NCBI GenBank assembly: GCA_003640385.1
Contig: RCAB01000010.1
Span: 186,001-250,000 of the forward strand
Length of the DNA: 64,000 nt
Direction: 5' to 3'
From: Setaria digitata
Taxonomy: Eukaryota > Nematoda > Chromadorea > Rhabditida > Setariidae
Both the position numbers and the translations under genes were made by a program. Each line of letters starts with the position of its first letter. Position 1 is the first letter of the stretch. Positions 41,243-54,327 of this stretch are shown in pieces. The notes beneath the pieces are model-generated. The model did no database searches, was not told the DNA's origin, and saw only the letters and a list, made by a program, of their open reading frames with translations.

Positions 41243-43163
41243 TCAAACATATGTTGGCTGTGCTACCGAAGAACAGCATGACGGTAAAAAAGATGACTTT
41301 TTGTCTGTAAGAGTGACTCCATCAACATGAAATGCAGAACCAAGATGGTCACTATCTTCTGAATCAGAATGCATGTTAGATACCAAAAGCCTGTCACGCA
41401 TTGCAGCTGCCAAACTATGGAATGCATCGTCACAATTGATGCCTGTTTTCGCGCTCACCTGCAAAAGATTAGTTTCAGATGCTTCCGTTCTAGTTTCACA
41501 AGTCTGATATCTTGTGGTTGTTTAGTCAAGATAACTGAAAACCTAGGAAGCAAGAGTGCCGTCCATAACCTCATCAGTGAAGTACTACTGCAAGGCGAGT
41601 GTAGCAAGCTCGTGCAGTATTTTCTGTAGTTTAGAATATTGTCTTTGTCCAAGATAGTATTTTAATATCTCGCCAAAGAATATATCAATGTAATCATAAA
41701 TGAATATACAAAAAAAGGAGCAGAAGTAAGTTATCCTACTTATTCACCACATCTTGCATTCCGTATTTTTCCACGCCTTGTAGAAATGAATTTCAATTTC
41801 ATTGCTAGCTATGCAATAGAAACTTTATAAAACCGTTCATCAATTTTGGAAAAGCTAGTCATAATTTCGAGAAATGGAGAAAAAAAAACAACATAGAAAT
41901 GAAAACTGCTACCAAAAAGATGAACTGAAACATAATTACACAGTTATGTCGCTGCCTGCGAACTCTTGACTTTTACCTCTGTTTAATTTTATTGGTCTGT
42001 CTTTCACAAGAATATAAATAAGTATGCTAAGGAAGAAAAACTTCATAAAGCGAGACTCCAAGTTGGCTAGCGAGGCGTTCAGCTCGTTCAAAATTAACCA
42101 TTCTCTTGTCTTCTAAGTCGGCTTTATTTCCAATTAACATCAGCACTGCATTTGATGGCGCATGCACTCGAATTTCCTGTAATTTCTTCAATTAGTAAAT
42201 CAAGCTAGCAAAGTCAGTCTAATTCTAGGTTTAACATACTTCGGTTCAAGTCAAAATATTTATTTACAGAAGTACTTTTCAAAGCACTTTTCCCCATAAA
42301 AATTACCTTCAACCAATAATTACGCAAATTATCAAAAGACCTCTCATCTGTTAAATCATAGACACACATTACTCCATGTGCCGAATGATAATATGAGTTA
42401 TAGATCGTTCTGTAACGTTCCATCCCTGTAAAGATTTTAAAAATGAAAATACTTGAAGGAGTAAACATGTAACATTACTTTTCGTTGTGTTTTAAAGACG
42501 TATCTGCAAGGCTGCAACTGTTTGGTTATCTGCTGCAATACCTTACATCAAGAACGGTGTGACTAAACACTGAATACTGCCACACACAGCCGTCCCCCCA
42601 CCCTGCACCCTTAATAGTATCGGAAAAAATCAAGGGAGAAGTGAGTTATCAGCTACGGAGATTGACATGTCCACTATGGTGGAATTTATTTTACAGAAAA
42701 ATAGAAACCTTAAATTGTGTCATATCAGAAACTAACTGTTTATGCATACACAAAAGTGGGAATACACAATTCTTTTTTCCTACATCAGGAAACTGTGTTT
42801 TTCTGGACAATATAATACATTATGAGAATCACTGAAGCTAAATTAACAAAGTTCCCGCTCTCTTTTAACGGATATGAAATTAGTGATCCAGCGATGATAA
42901 AAATGAATTGACTGCTTAAATATGTCGTCAAAAAACTGTTAAATTAGATAAATGAAAGAGGAGAACAGAGTACCAGCAGTATCCCACAATTCTAGTCGAA
43001 TTTTGTCACGACCGAGTTTGACTGTTTTCAGTTTAAAGTCAACACCAAGCGTTGTTATATGGTCCTGGCGAAATGAATTCTCGGCAAATCGCAACAAAAT
43101 GCATGATTTACCGCAGTTGTGATCACCAACAATGACGATTTTGAATAAATAATTGTAACTCAT
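41243..43163 (-). CDS. Divergent Rab-family GTPase (219 aa)
   Basis: Four exons join in frame: 43163-42974, 42425-42307, 42176-42042 and 41458-41243. The start MSYNYLFKIVIVGDHNCGKS gives a standard P-loop (GxxxxGKS). Effector region HITTLGVDF, guanine-binding GNKAD and VSAKTG are all typical of Rab proteins. Switch 2 reads WDTAGMERYRTIYNSYYHSA: Met stands where nearly all Rabs have the Gln needed for GTP hydrolysis. The C-terminus is SCCSSVAQPTYV, so the CC pair usual for double geranylgeranylation lies ten residues before the end. Rabs direct vesicle traffic and cycle between membrane and cytosol. I cannot place it in a named Rab subfamily. If a donor within the last exon (after SCCSS) is used, the true C-terminus would differ. 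Confidence 0.88.
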
Positions 43164-46100
43164 AGTGATCAAGTAATAGGGAATAATTCAAAGGAGTAGA
43201 AGACAGCAATGGAAGTGAAAAGAGAGGAGAGTAGAGTCGCGGCACCTAAAAAAGCTAACAACGTAGCGGCAAATGCAAATAAGGATGTGAACGATGATTC
43301 GGATGCAATTTTCGACTCCTTCATCGGTCAAGAGGTCTCAGCCGGACGGTGTCACTACATCAGGAATCACGCTGACACGTGGGCAAAACAGTATCACCGA
43401 ACGGTGTCATCAGTTTGTGTCAGTCAACAAGCAGCTATAACGGTAGCAGCAGCAGTAACATTTACCTGCATAAATGAAGCAACAATGTGTTGAGCAGATG
43501 ATGAACGTTCAGCTCAACGTGACCTTTATCCTCCGCTCGGCTACACGTCCCCTCCCCCTAGCTTTCCACAGAACACGCACACACCATATCTACCTGCATT
43601 TGCCATAGATTCACAGAGAAGTTCCGATTTCTATATCTGTCCTGCTAGATACAAAAGGAAAAAGAGAAAGAAAGATTGAACAGAGCATTCGGTATAATTA
43701 TAGTCCTCGACGAACACTCTCGCTATAACTACCAGAATTGTACGTGCTAAGAGCAGAGTTCAAAGGGATAAGGGCGGGACTTCGAACACAGAAAAAGGAA
43801 AGAGGCCGGGATAGCAGTGCTGCTTCGTTTGAAATAGTGTGCCGTACAGTGAGAGTAATAGCCAGATGAGAGAAGAGGTACAAGACGAATGAGGAGGAAG
43901 ACGAAAGAATAAGAGAAGTGCAAGAAGTGATAGATATATCTCTACTTTTTTTCTCTAATGCTCTTGTAGTTTCAGTTTCCGGCTTCTGTACAACCAGCAC
44001 CTCACGCTTCCCGTTGCTCCATGTGCTGATTCACGGTCGGAAGTCGAGGTCGGGTCTCGAGTACTCCAAGCTCGGACTTCCTTCCTCTTCATTGCTTCTT
44101 TTTCCCAAGTAGTACTTTCTTCATCTCATAAGCATTTCCTTCCATTCTCCTTTCCTCGTCCATTTACAGTTGTGACTTTCAAGGTATGGAAATTTAACCT
44201 GAATTTTATAAATCGTCAAACTTAGAAATGTGTCGCTGTTGTGCATGTAACGCTCATGTAAATAACAAAAAACATCCCATTGTTATTTACGGAAGACTTT
44301 TTTGCCACAATTTGTAACCCTTCTTCTGCACTTGCCCCTTGCCCATTTCTTTCCGATTCTACAGCCTGAGCTTCTGTTTCATGGAGTTTACTGGAAAATC
44401 TGCATTTCTGTAAATGTTGTTATATGCTGAAAGACAAAGACGCTTTGATGTTTTTTCTACGATGTTCTTAGGAAGATGCTGTCTCGCAATTCATGTTGAA
44501 GGGCTTAGGGATGATTCTGCTCTAAATTGTGTTAGCAAGGCGAAGAATAAATTTTATACGCTTATTTTTCGAAATCGAAAATTGTCTTAAGGTGTACTGG
44601 TATGTTCTATACAATGTAGTGGAAATTTAAAATGAGAACCCTTATTTACAATAGTTTCGAATTGATAGTACGGCCATTAATTGGGTCATCTTGAAAATTT
44701 TTTAATAGTTAAAGAGCTTAAATGTTTGCATGAAGGAAGAAGAATTTCTCAATACCATCCTCGGCCAATCCTCTCTTTCTTTTTTTTCAGTTAAAGCACA
44801 GTGGAGAGACACATGAACTTCGAAGACACTAATGGTATAAGCAGTGTAATGGTTTATTTTTAATTGTTTACCTTCGTTTTCTCTGTGTCAGACAATATTT
44901 CTCTGTATCAAGCTTCTCTACAGTTTATTTGTTTCCTGGCTAGAATGCGTTATATGTTGGATCAGTTCCATGAACCGTAATATATGACCCTGCACGGCGA
45001 ACTGCTTCAAGTTCTTTTTTAAAATAAAATTGAAAAACGATGATACAAAAAATTAGCTGATATCCATAATCGACAACAAAATGGTGAATATCGGACGCTA
45101 GTAGTTGAAGTAAAAGCTATCCGAGACCAAAAGTAAAATAAGGACAATAAATAAAGCCAGGATTTTGTGAATGCACATTCATCATCAATTCGGGTCAGAT
45201 CTGATAACGGAAAAATTAAGAAGAGTTCAACTATCTTGGAACTTAACACAGATTTCTGTAGCCGAGTAATTTTGAAAAAAGCCATAATTACAAGGTTGCC
45301 ATACATGCTAACTTTTAGTACTCGAAATCATAATGGTCCGAAACACAACGTTGTTGTAGGGGATTAAAAAAGTTACTTTGGATATAAGCTGTTACAACTG
45401 AAAGTAGCATTCTTGACATTTTATAGCCATAGCCAATCAAAAAGTCTTTTTTGTACATGTAATATGATGATGCAGGTAAAAAACTGCTGATAAGGAATTC
45501 TGTAACCATTTCAGTAAAAACAAGAAACTACAACTTTTTTTTTTTTTTTTGATCGTGGTGTTGTGTATTCTTCGAACAGAAGATAGGAAAAAGTAAGTTA
45601 AATTACTTCACTATTAATTTATGTCATTCAAAGCGAGCTTCGAATTTCTGCTAACAAAGTGAGTGAGTTTCATTCGTTGTTCATTTTCCTTCTTTTTATT
45701 CACTTATGCAGCTAAATATAACACTACTTCTGCAACAAAACTTAGTTAATGGTCGCATTGAAATTTATTTTAATTATGTATTTGTAGAACCATATTTTCT
45801 TTATTCAAAATCTTTTAGAATGACTTCATCTGCACACATCCCAAATCTAATCTCAAGAAATCAAAATTATCCCTGTAAAATCATTTATTGTCCATACTGG
45901 TTATGGTTTATCCAGTATTTTTAATTAGTAACTACTGTTGTCGGGAGAGGGCTTTTTTTCTACTTCCATATTGGTACAAGTACATTTAGGTAAGGCTACT
46001 ATCACTTACTAATCAATTTGTGGGGAAAGACAGGCCTTTTAAAATCACCAAAATATAAAATACCGAGTGTCAGCAGTAATATAACAAGCAATCTTCTGCT

Positions 46101-47341
46101 CTCTTTCTGTTTCTTAGTTTTCAGCTCGAGCTTATCTACGAACTCCTCCTACATAACTTTCATAAATTACATGTATATAGAGAAAAAATCAGCATACATA
46201 TTGATTTTTCTCATCGCTCTCAAAATAATTTTATTTTTTTCGGATCCATTTTTTTTTTTTCATTTCCTTCCAGTATTTTAAAAACTTCAAGTTTAGTTTT
46301 CAGAAATCCTGAATTTTGATTCCAATGATTTCCCTGAACTATGATGAAAAAAAAAAAAAGAAACAAACAAACAAACAAATAGACAGTGCAATGAATGGAG
46401 AAATTCTTTCTCAAATCACAATTGTCTAGCATCGTCAGTGTTGTCTCCTGGAACTTTTGTAACTAACCGTTATCAGCTTCATGTTTTTCTTTCAACGAAG
46501 TTCATAATTTCCAAAAAATTTCATGCAAATTCAGTTAATATTCTTCTCCAAAAATATGAACTCATGTAGTTTCTTCAGAGCTATTTTCTCATTCATTCAA
46601 ATCGTGATTTTTTTCTCTAAACAATGTTATTTGTCTCTGGAAAGGAAGGATCTGAATTTTTGAACAAATTTTTGGTAAATTTAAGGGAGTAATCAATAGA
46701 TAGACTGTAGAGCACTCAACATGATAAAGAATTAGAGTATAAAACGGACTTAAAAAGTTGCATTTATCAGTAATGTCAAGATAATATTTAATCCTTGGTA
46801 GTATCGTTTTGATCCTTTGTGAACAGGTAAATCAGTTCAAAGTGAAGAGTTGCTGCAAGTGAAGTATCTTTAACATTACGTCATTACGTTATGTACAAAC
46901 TACAGTGAGCATCACTACTTGCCTATAGTTTGGGCTCAAACGAAGTTGCAGTGTAAAGTGATGTACAACAGAAACAAGCATATTGCTGGATTCTGGAACA
47001 TAACCCGTGGAATCTTATGAGGAAGACTCGGTAAGCTATTTGAAACAAGTGATGCTGAGTGTCACATGCACATGGTTGTTGCAGATGGAAGAGAGGGTGA
47101 TCAACTGACAGTAGCATCGTTCCGAGGTGGAGGAAGAGAAATTCGAGTGTCTACCTGAGGAGCGCCGTTGAATCGTATGTAATCTGACTGGTTTGCTTTG
47201 TTGATTTGAAAAGTAACAGTTGAAAGTGCAGCAATTAGCGATAGCGTTGAAGCAGGTGGCACAGCAGTAAACTTCTCCCAGTCTGTCTTCAATTTTTATA
47301 AAAGAAACTCGAGATTGCAGAATTCCTTCACTCTCAACAAG
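43164..47341. other. Large spacer, no supported gene
   Basis: About 4.2 kb between the divergent starts of the Rab gene (minus) and the cysteine-rich repeat gene (plus). An open frame at 43209-43493 (plus) begins 46 bases from the Rab start but has biased, unrecognisable sequence. Other frames (43698-44000 minus, 45019-45306 minus) are similarly unsupported. Confidence 0.5.
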
Positions 47342-50290
47342 ATGTTTCTCCCCGCATTCGCACTCTCTACTTTCATCCTTACCCTACCAACGGTTCGTTA
47401 TTTTTCCATTCATAGTATTAATTATCCCATAAAATATCTACTGCTCAAAGAAGTGGTACCAACCCTCTCAACCCTAAATTTAAAATGAAGTTTTCTAATT
47501 AAGAGTAGATTAATATTTGACTGTTATTCCAAATTTCTATTTATCTCAGCTAATTATGCTTTATAATTTCCTTCCTTACTTCCCTTCAATAGAATCACTT
47601 CTTGAGGTAAGAGGCATAAAACGTGATACGGCAACGATATTTAAAAAACAGTATGGTAATTTACGTGAAAACTGTTTCCCACGTCCCAGTGGTGGATGTC
47701 AATGTATTGTAAAAGAGAGAAATGGTACAGAGACCATCAAGAATTATGATTCCGATGAATGGTGCAAATTATCTGCTGAAGGTACTACATATTTTTTGGT
47801 ATTCCAGTCTTCAGGGAATAAAGTACAAGATAATTCAGAAAGTCTATCTGCTTTGAAAAAAATCGATGCCTGTATATGATGCATAAAGATTTTGTGGAAT
47901 ATTTTTAGTGGTTAGTTGCGATATTTACTAGAAATATTAGTTTTGATTAAACTGTCAGCTGAGTAACGTGAATTCAGAGAAAATCATTGAGCTAATTAGT
48001 GTTCGCAGATAATCCTGTCGAGATAAACATTACAGCAGCAATTAAACTCAACATTACAATTCACAAAATCTCATTACAATGCGGAACAGAAAAGTTGAAA
48101 TACTGGATACTCTTCTTCGATTCGAAGGCTGCTTTTAATGATTCCTAGTTCTTATCGAATTTTATCTCTTACTTTTGCCCCACAAAGCATTATTGTTTCA
48201 AGGCTAATGAGGGATGAGGACCCATAATGTGCCACACAGAAGCATTGCATTAATTAGTTTAAAATGACATGTATTATAGGACAGCGCAGCTTTCATTCAT
48301 GATAATGCAAAACACACTGCACTGTTTATCGCATCGTCCACTTACCACAAAACACGTTATGATACATTTCCATCACGCGTGGGAAAGAAACAAAAAATTC
48401 TTCAAACCAGTAATGTATTGAAAGTTAAGATCCTGTCATTGAAGTTTCATTGGCAATCAGCCTGAATCGCTTGAATTACAAATCACATTTGCTGTTTACA
48501 TGTTCTCAGTGATGAACAGTAGTTGATCAAGTAGTTTGTGCATAGGTATGGGAGTCGTATTAACCAGCTAACGTAATAAACCATTACAAACTATTGTGAA
48601 CTATTAGCTAATTAACCACTTATATCAAAACATATTTTCTGAATTTTAAAGGAGTGAAAATTTGTTCCAGTGCAAACAATGCACAGAAAAAAACAGTTGA
48701 GTGAAGAAATTAAAGACCGATTTGGTAATTACAAGGAAAACTGTTTCCCGATGCCGACTGGAGGTTGCAAGTGCACCGAAAGAGGCGCTGTTGGTGATAA
48801 AATGATAAAGAAATATGACGACGATACACAGTGCAAAGTCTCACAAGTATGTTTTTTACAATTGGTTTTTAGTAATTTCTAAATTAAGTACAACATTTTT
48901 AGAACTGTGATAGTTTTCATAGTGATATTCTGCTTCCTCAGTATGAGTATGAGTATTTGATTTATTCTTTTACTTCTTGAAATAAAGGAAATTTAATTTT
49001 GTTGTTTCTTGCTTGAACTATAGTTCTATTCTGCTTTCAGTAATTGAATTTGTATTCACACCAAATCTGTTACTTCTATCTTTGGTTTGGTACATGCAGA
49101 AAGTTCTACAGAATCTGATTTAAATTAAGAAGGAAATGAACTTGGAAAAGTTGATTTATTACTTTTCCAGTTCAGGTTGTTTTAAAGATTTTTAAGCAGT
49201 CCTACAGTCAAGTCCAGTCGAAATTGTTTGCAGTATTAGAAAAAGTTCCGAGCATTTAGAAGTGTATACAGATAATGCTTATTCTTTATATAACTACTGA
49301 TGGAATGGTACTAGAAATTCTTATCAGGAAAGATTCTTATTAAGAATTTATCATATATTTTTTATTTAATATGACATGCATACACAGTAACCAGCTTTAT
49401 TGCTTCTAATTACGTTAAAATCTACAAAATCTGAATGATGTTTGTCGAAATCCCAATTCAATAACTACTTTCATCCACATTTTTCTTCATACCGCCAATT
49501 TACTGAAATAACTTAATAATTCTTCAATTTAGTTAGTAATAATTCATGATACAACAAGTCTTCCTCCTACGTCATTTCCTTATTAAATTGAATTCGCTTC
49601 TTGAGATCTCACTGCTACTTCATAACATTAAATCTAAATCCGTTTTAAAAATTTGCAGTGAATTTTGACTTTTAAATATTTTGATACTGCACAAAAACTA
49701 TATTTGATACTCAATGCTCTATTTCGGAGAACTAGTAAATACTTGCATTTCTATATTGAGATATTCGTATTTTAGGAACTAGAAGATTTTCAGAAAAATA
49801 AAAGAACAACTGGTGAACGTCCTTCCCAGAATGTTCGCGATCCAATTCGAGAACGAGCTCAAGCAAATTATCGTGCTGTAATTAACGAGTTAAATGAAAA
49901 ATTTAGGGGACTTAAAGAAGGCTGCTTTCCAAGACCAAAAGGTACCTGTAAATTTGGACTTCAGTCATTAAAATAAATACGTTTGCATGAGTTGAAAGCA
50001 CGTACTTAAATGAAAAGCAAATTTATATGTTAATTAGCTGCGTGACTTAACTTATTGGTTTATGAGTTGTTCACGATGGACCTTTTTAAAAGGTTTATAT
50101 CCATGAAATGAGCATTAATTTGATGTAAATTAATACAATGTTTTCCTTAACTCTGCAAATTCAAGGTTGTTTATGTGTGGTCGGAAAAGATCGAGACGGT
50201 CGAGATATTACAGAAAGACGATTAAAGGATCGAGATTGCAAGTGTCAGCCAGGTGAACGCAGTCAGGGATGTCCAGTAAGCGGGGCCTAA
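47342..50290 (+). CDS. Secreted protein with three CFPxPxGGCxC modules (249 aa)
   Basis: Five exons: 47342-47392, 47550-47781, 48671-48846, 49776-49941 and 50166-50290. Exon 1 encodes MFLPAFALSTFILTLPT, a signal peptide. Three related modules follow: YGNLRENCFPRPSGGCQC near residue 55-75, FGNYKENCFPMPTGGCKC near 115-132, and FRGLKEGCFPRPKGCLC spanning the last two exons. Each continues with a Gly, an Ile, a basic stretch and a Asp-x-x-Cys. Modules 1 and 2 are each encoded in one exon; module 3 is split by a phase-1 intron within its Pro-Lys-Gly. Four Cys per module suggest two disulphides each; the C-terminus adds Cys residues (CKCQPGERSQGC). I do not recognise the module. An extracellular role is inferred. 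The exon 2 start at 47550 was chosen because the closer acceptor at 47593 breaks the frame. Confidence 0.7.
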
Positions 50291-51634
50291 TGTTAGCAAC
50301 GTAAAATGTTTGGCATAATTTTCTGTGAAATTTCATCATTTGTGAGAACTCTAAGTTACTACAATAATTCCTAGCCATCGATTTTAGTCAATACATTTTG
50401 ATAGTTTTATAGTTTCCCGGCACATTGTAAATAAAGTTAATGAATAAAATATTACTTTTCTGCTTTTTCCGCTATTTTTTTACCTTTTATAAATTATTGA
50501 TTGAAGTGAGCCTTTGACTTTTAAATGTGTTGCAATTTTCGGCCCTACAAATTATTTTTGGCTGCTTTCTAGTAATTCTTCGGTATGTACAAATGGAAGG
50601 TTTTCACTCCATGAATCTTTAGAAGACGACCATAACCTCATTATCCGATGCCGCTGATATTACAAATTTTTTTTGTTAACGTACTCCTAATTTTTTTATC
50701 ATACCTATAATACTACCTTTAAAAAAATCGAGAACTAGTTTAATTAGAAAAAAAAAAATTCGAAATAAGACTTCAAGATACGCGGTTTTCCAATAATTTG
50801 ATAGATTTGCTATCTCTTCCACCATGCATTAAGCCACTATAGGGTTGAAATTGAAAGGCAGTAAAAGAGAACTATGTAACATCAGCAGCTGGCTACTTTG
50901 TAGCTACAAAGAATAAAAGATCAGTGAGTTAAAGTTAAAATATCATAGAACAATATTTTGGAGCTGACGACGAATTTATCATGCTTTCCAAAATACGGAA
51001 GATACAAGATGGTTTAAAATTTTTCAATTAAAAACCTGACAATGAGATAAACGTGTTTCTGTGAGGGTTATAAAATTTCTAGATCTAGTGCTTTTACAAT
51101 AATTGTGTCAGTAGTGCAGAAATTATAGTGACAGTTTTTTTACTAGCGAAATAAATAGATCTAAACATCTTTTGTAAATAATAGCCTTTATTAGATAAGT
51201 TCTTCAAATATTTAGAAATTTAAACGCCTGTAAATCACTTCGTTTATTTTGATGTTTGAAAATATATATTAGAAAAACTTTATACTAAGAAACAATGAGA
51301 CAATGGTTAAGACAGCACACGCCTTTCAGATCTTCATTTTTATTGTCAAAGGAATTTCGAAACACTCAGAATTCTGCCATCAGCAATAAAATCCTAAAAC
51401 ATGTAAGGAAAGCAGTAATATGAACAGAAAATGGAAGAAACCATAAGGAAACTGGCATCTTTTAATTCTTCAACTAAAAATTGACAATTGTTACCACTGC
51501 TTGTACATAGAGTATAATAAATATAAATATTTCAGAATGGTGTTATCAATACATCTTCTCAGCTACCAAGATTAAATTTGTACATCATCACTGGTAGGGT
51601 AGATGAAATGAAGTGATTTCGACGTCTCAATTCT
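50291..51634. other. Convergent spacer between two cysteine-rich genes
   Basis: About 1.3 kb between the stop codons of two genes that converge. AT-rich, with no supported exon. Confidence 0.5.
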
Positions 51635-54327
51635 TCACGTTCCTTGATTGTAATAGCAGCATACCATACACTAAAATTCTGCTGTTTGTTTTTTCTTACC
51701 GCTCTTATTTTTGCTGTTAAAGCAGTTTATAATGGAATATATATATAATGATTAAAAAAATTGTTGATAAGGTAACTCGTCTTAAAAATATTTAATCAGG
51801 AAGAAAGACTGAAAAGTTAATTTCAAAAGAACCGGCAATTGCTTACAGATGCCTGTTCGGCTAATTGATTGCTTTTACAAGCTGAATGGCCAGGGCACTG
51901 ACCACTAGGACCACAGGAACCAATCTGCACACCAACATCACAACTGCATTGTGTATTTGCAACAAATTTAGAATCCACCAGAATAGAGGATATCAGATTT
52001 CCAGTTGAAGCTTGTGACAACTGAGTTATGGATGGGTACGTTGGAGTAATGGTTGAACTGCTGTATGCTGTTAGAACTTTTTCTGGTTGCAAGCCTTAAG
52101 TCTTCATTTTACTGGGAAATTTAAAACTTTTGGTTCAGGAGAATTACATCAGCAGAAGCTTTCTAATTCACAATATCTTGTGATAACAACATTAGAACAC
52201 TGAAAAGTATATATTGACAGAAATTACTTCTTGAGGCTTAGTTTGGAATGTAAACAGCAATTATGATAAGGAGAAAAGACAAGCAAAAATCAAGACTTAC
52301 TAGGATTCCATACGCAAACCTGGAACAAGGCACTGAAGATGAGACCTGGCTCACAAGGCATACGTTGCCATCTTCCACAGTACAAATTATTCGGCGCTGG
52401 TTGACACTGCAGAAAATGTGATGAACTTTCTGGATCAATAACAAGTGGGTCGATCATCCATGAACAAATGCCTTGATACTTAATATCTTCGGCACCTTTT
52501 CGGACTACTGCAAGTAATAGCTAGTCATCAAGGAAAACGTTTGATTAGTTGGACGGTTTAAACTTATCATTCTTGTTTATTTCATAATCCATTATAATTC
52601 AACTGCTGAACGATCATTCCGGTACAGTCCGTTAGACACCTGCTGAATAGCGTAGGACCTATGGTTTTAATCATTTGCATTTACAAGACTGATTTATACC
52701 TATAGGACATGGTTGCGGTGCTGTTATATCTGGTCTTTGTTGTTTCCCGACTTCTCCTTGTGTTGGGCAATATAGTTGTCCACTACTTAACAGGCGACAG
52801 GATTTCGGGATTTGATTTCTCTGAAAGGTATTTCTGAAGCTCAAAAGTTATTTGCATTAGAATTATTGAGATATTTTTGCAAAGTGATTATGCAAATTAA
52901 ATCCAATTCGAATGAAATACGTACAGAGAGTTGAGTGACTTTAGACAAATGAATCGAGCTGGAAGGACTGCAAGTACATACGCTGCTCGAAACTGTACAG
53001 TCACCGCAACTACTAAGCTTAATTGTATTTCAGTATTCAATTTTATCAAAATGCTAACAGATTTGTAACTGTGCTTCCAGATATCTTTTCTTGCACTATT
53101 CAGGTGCTATCTTCATTTCTGACAACACCGAATCTTAACTACTATAGATATTAAAAAATTTTTCTTACGGAGTTGACGCATCCCTGCTGGCAGGCCACCT
53201 GACGAGCTCGACGCATCTGCAATGTAAGTATGGCATCAGTGTCGGGGGAATCACGGTCATGTTCAATTTCTAAATGAAAACTGATTTAGAATTCTTCGAC
53301 ACCTTGATCTCTCCACTATAAAAAAAAAAAAGTCCATTTTTAAGGAAATGTCCTTTTTCCTCTTACTCTCCTTTATTTGGAATATAGCATAAGACTTTTA
53401 CCTTCAGTTTCTCACTCATTGCTTCATTATTTTTGACCAGTTCAATGGTTACGACTTTTGAGCATTTACAAGTTTCCTTACGCCTAGGGCAAGTGCATTG
53501 ATCCTTTCCTTCTACTCTTCTGACTAAGAACTGCAATCAGATGCTTTTATTTCCAATTTACAAAATTTTTTATACCTAATTTAATTAAAACACCTACCAT
53601 CGGACTGGTTTTGTTTCTAGAACAGAAATCATATTTTTCATTATCAGGTCCATCGCATAACTGCTGTTGATCGTTAATAAATCTGATAGCTTTGCAATCT
53701 CGAGCTGGTGCTACAAATTTATATCCAACAGGACATTTTTTCAACATCCATGTACCAAGATCAGTGCTAGAACAAGTCGGTTCGATGAATAATCTTTTGA
53801 AATTCTTGAATTTTAAGAAATTTGAAGGAAGTTTTTAACGAGATTTGAAAAATCGAAAATGATCTAACCGATTTCCTGCATTTTCGGGTTGGAATACACA
53901 TTCGACATATTCGTTTGGGTTAGCCGTTGGTCTTGGATTGGATGGTAACTGGCAAATATCACCGATAACACTACGCCATATCACTGAGGGAATGGTCGCA
54001 TAACTGCTATTATCTAAGCTGCTTTCTACTAATTTCTTATCGGAATATGCTAAAACAGACAAGTTCCGCTTACTCAAATACTGAAATGCATAATCAGTCA
54101 TATTAGTTCTTCTAGAATTTCTCATTTCATTTTAGAATTTCTATTAATAATTGCTTTAGTAAGTATCCTTTTCGATCAGTGATTGCTGAATTAATAGTCT
54201 GTTTCTCTTTTTTTTGTTCTATTCTAAATGGTAAACTAATGGATACCAAGAGAATCTATTTTTGGCTACTAATGAAGGGCATACCAGAACAGATGAAAAT
54301 TAAGCTGAGGAGAGCAATAAATTGCAT
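51635..54327 (-). CDS. Secreted cysteine-rich protein with chitin-binding-like motifs
   Basis: A multi-exon gene. Well-supported exons are 54080-53869, 53793-53598, 53530-53402, about 52826-52705, about 52511-52305 and about 52098-51840. Likely further exons are about 53270-53169, about 53020-52927 and a short last exon about 51670-51635 (CMVCCYYNQGT). A candidate first exon 54327-54285 encodes MQFIALLSLIFICS, a signal peptide. Two segments follow a peritrophin-like cysteine pattern: YVECVFQPEN...GTWMLKKCPVGYKF...C and FLQCQPAPN...CGRWQRMPCEPGLIF...CVW. Other Cys-rich stretches (DQCTCPRRKETCKC, CGPSGQCPGHSAC) lie between and after. Such proteins often bind chitin or form extracellular coats such as eggshell. 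Several phases do not yet agree (first to second exon, and around 53170-53270), so the list of exons is incomplete. The gene is real in my judgement; the exact product is not settled. Confidence 0.6.

Noticed and set aside
43209..43493. Plus-strand frame of 94 codons next to the Rab start
   Set aside because: Biased toward Ala, Val and Asn with no family resemblance or splice support; probably chance in the Rab upstream region.
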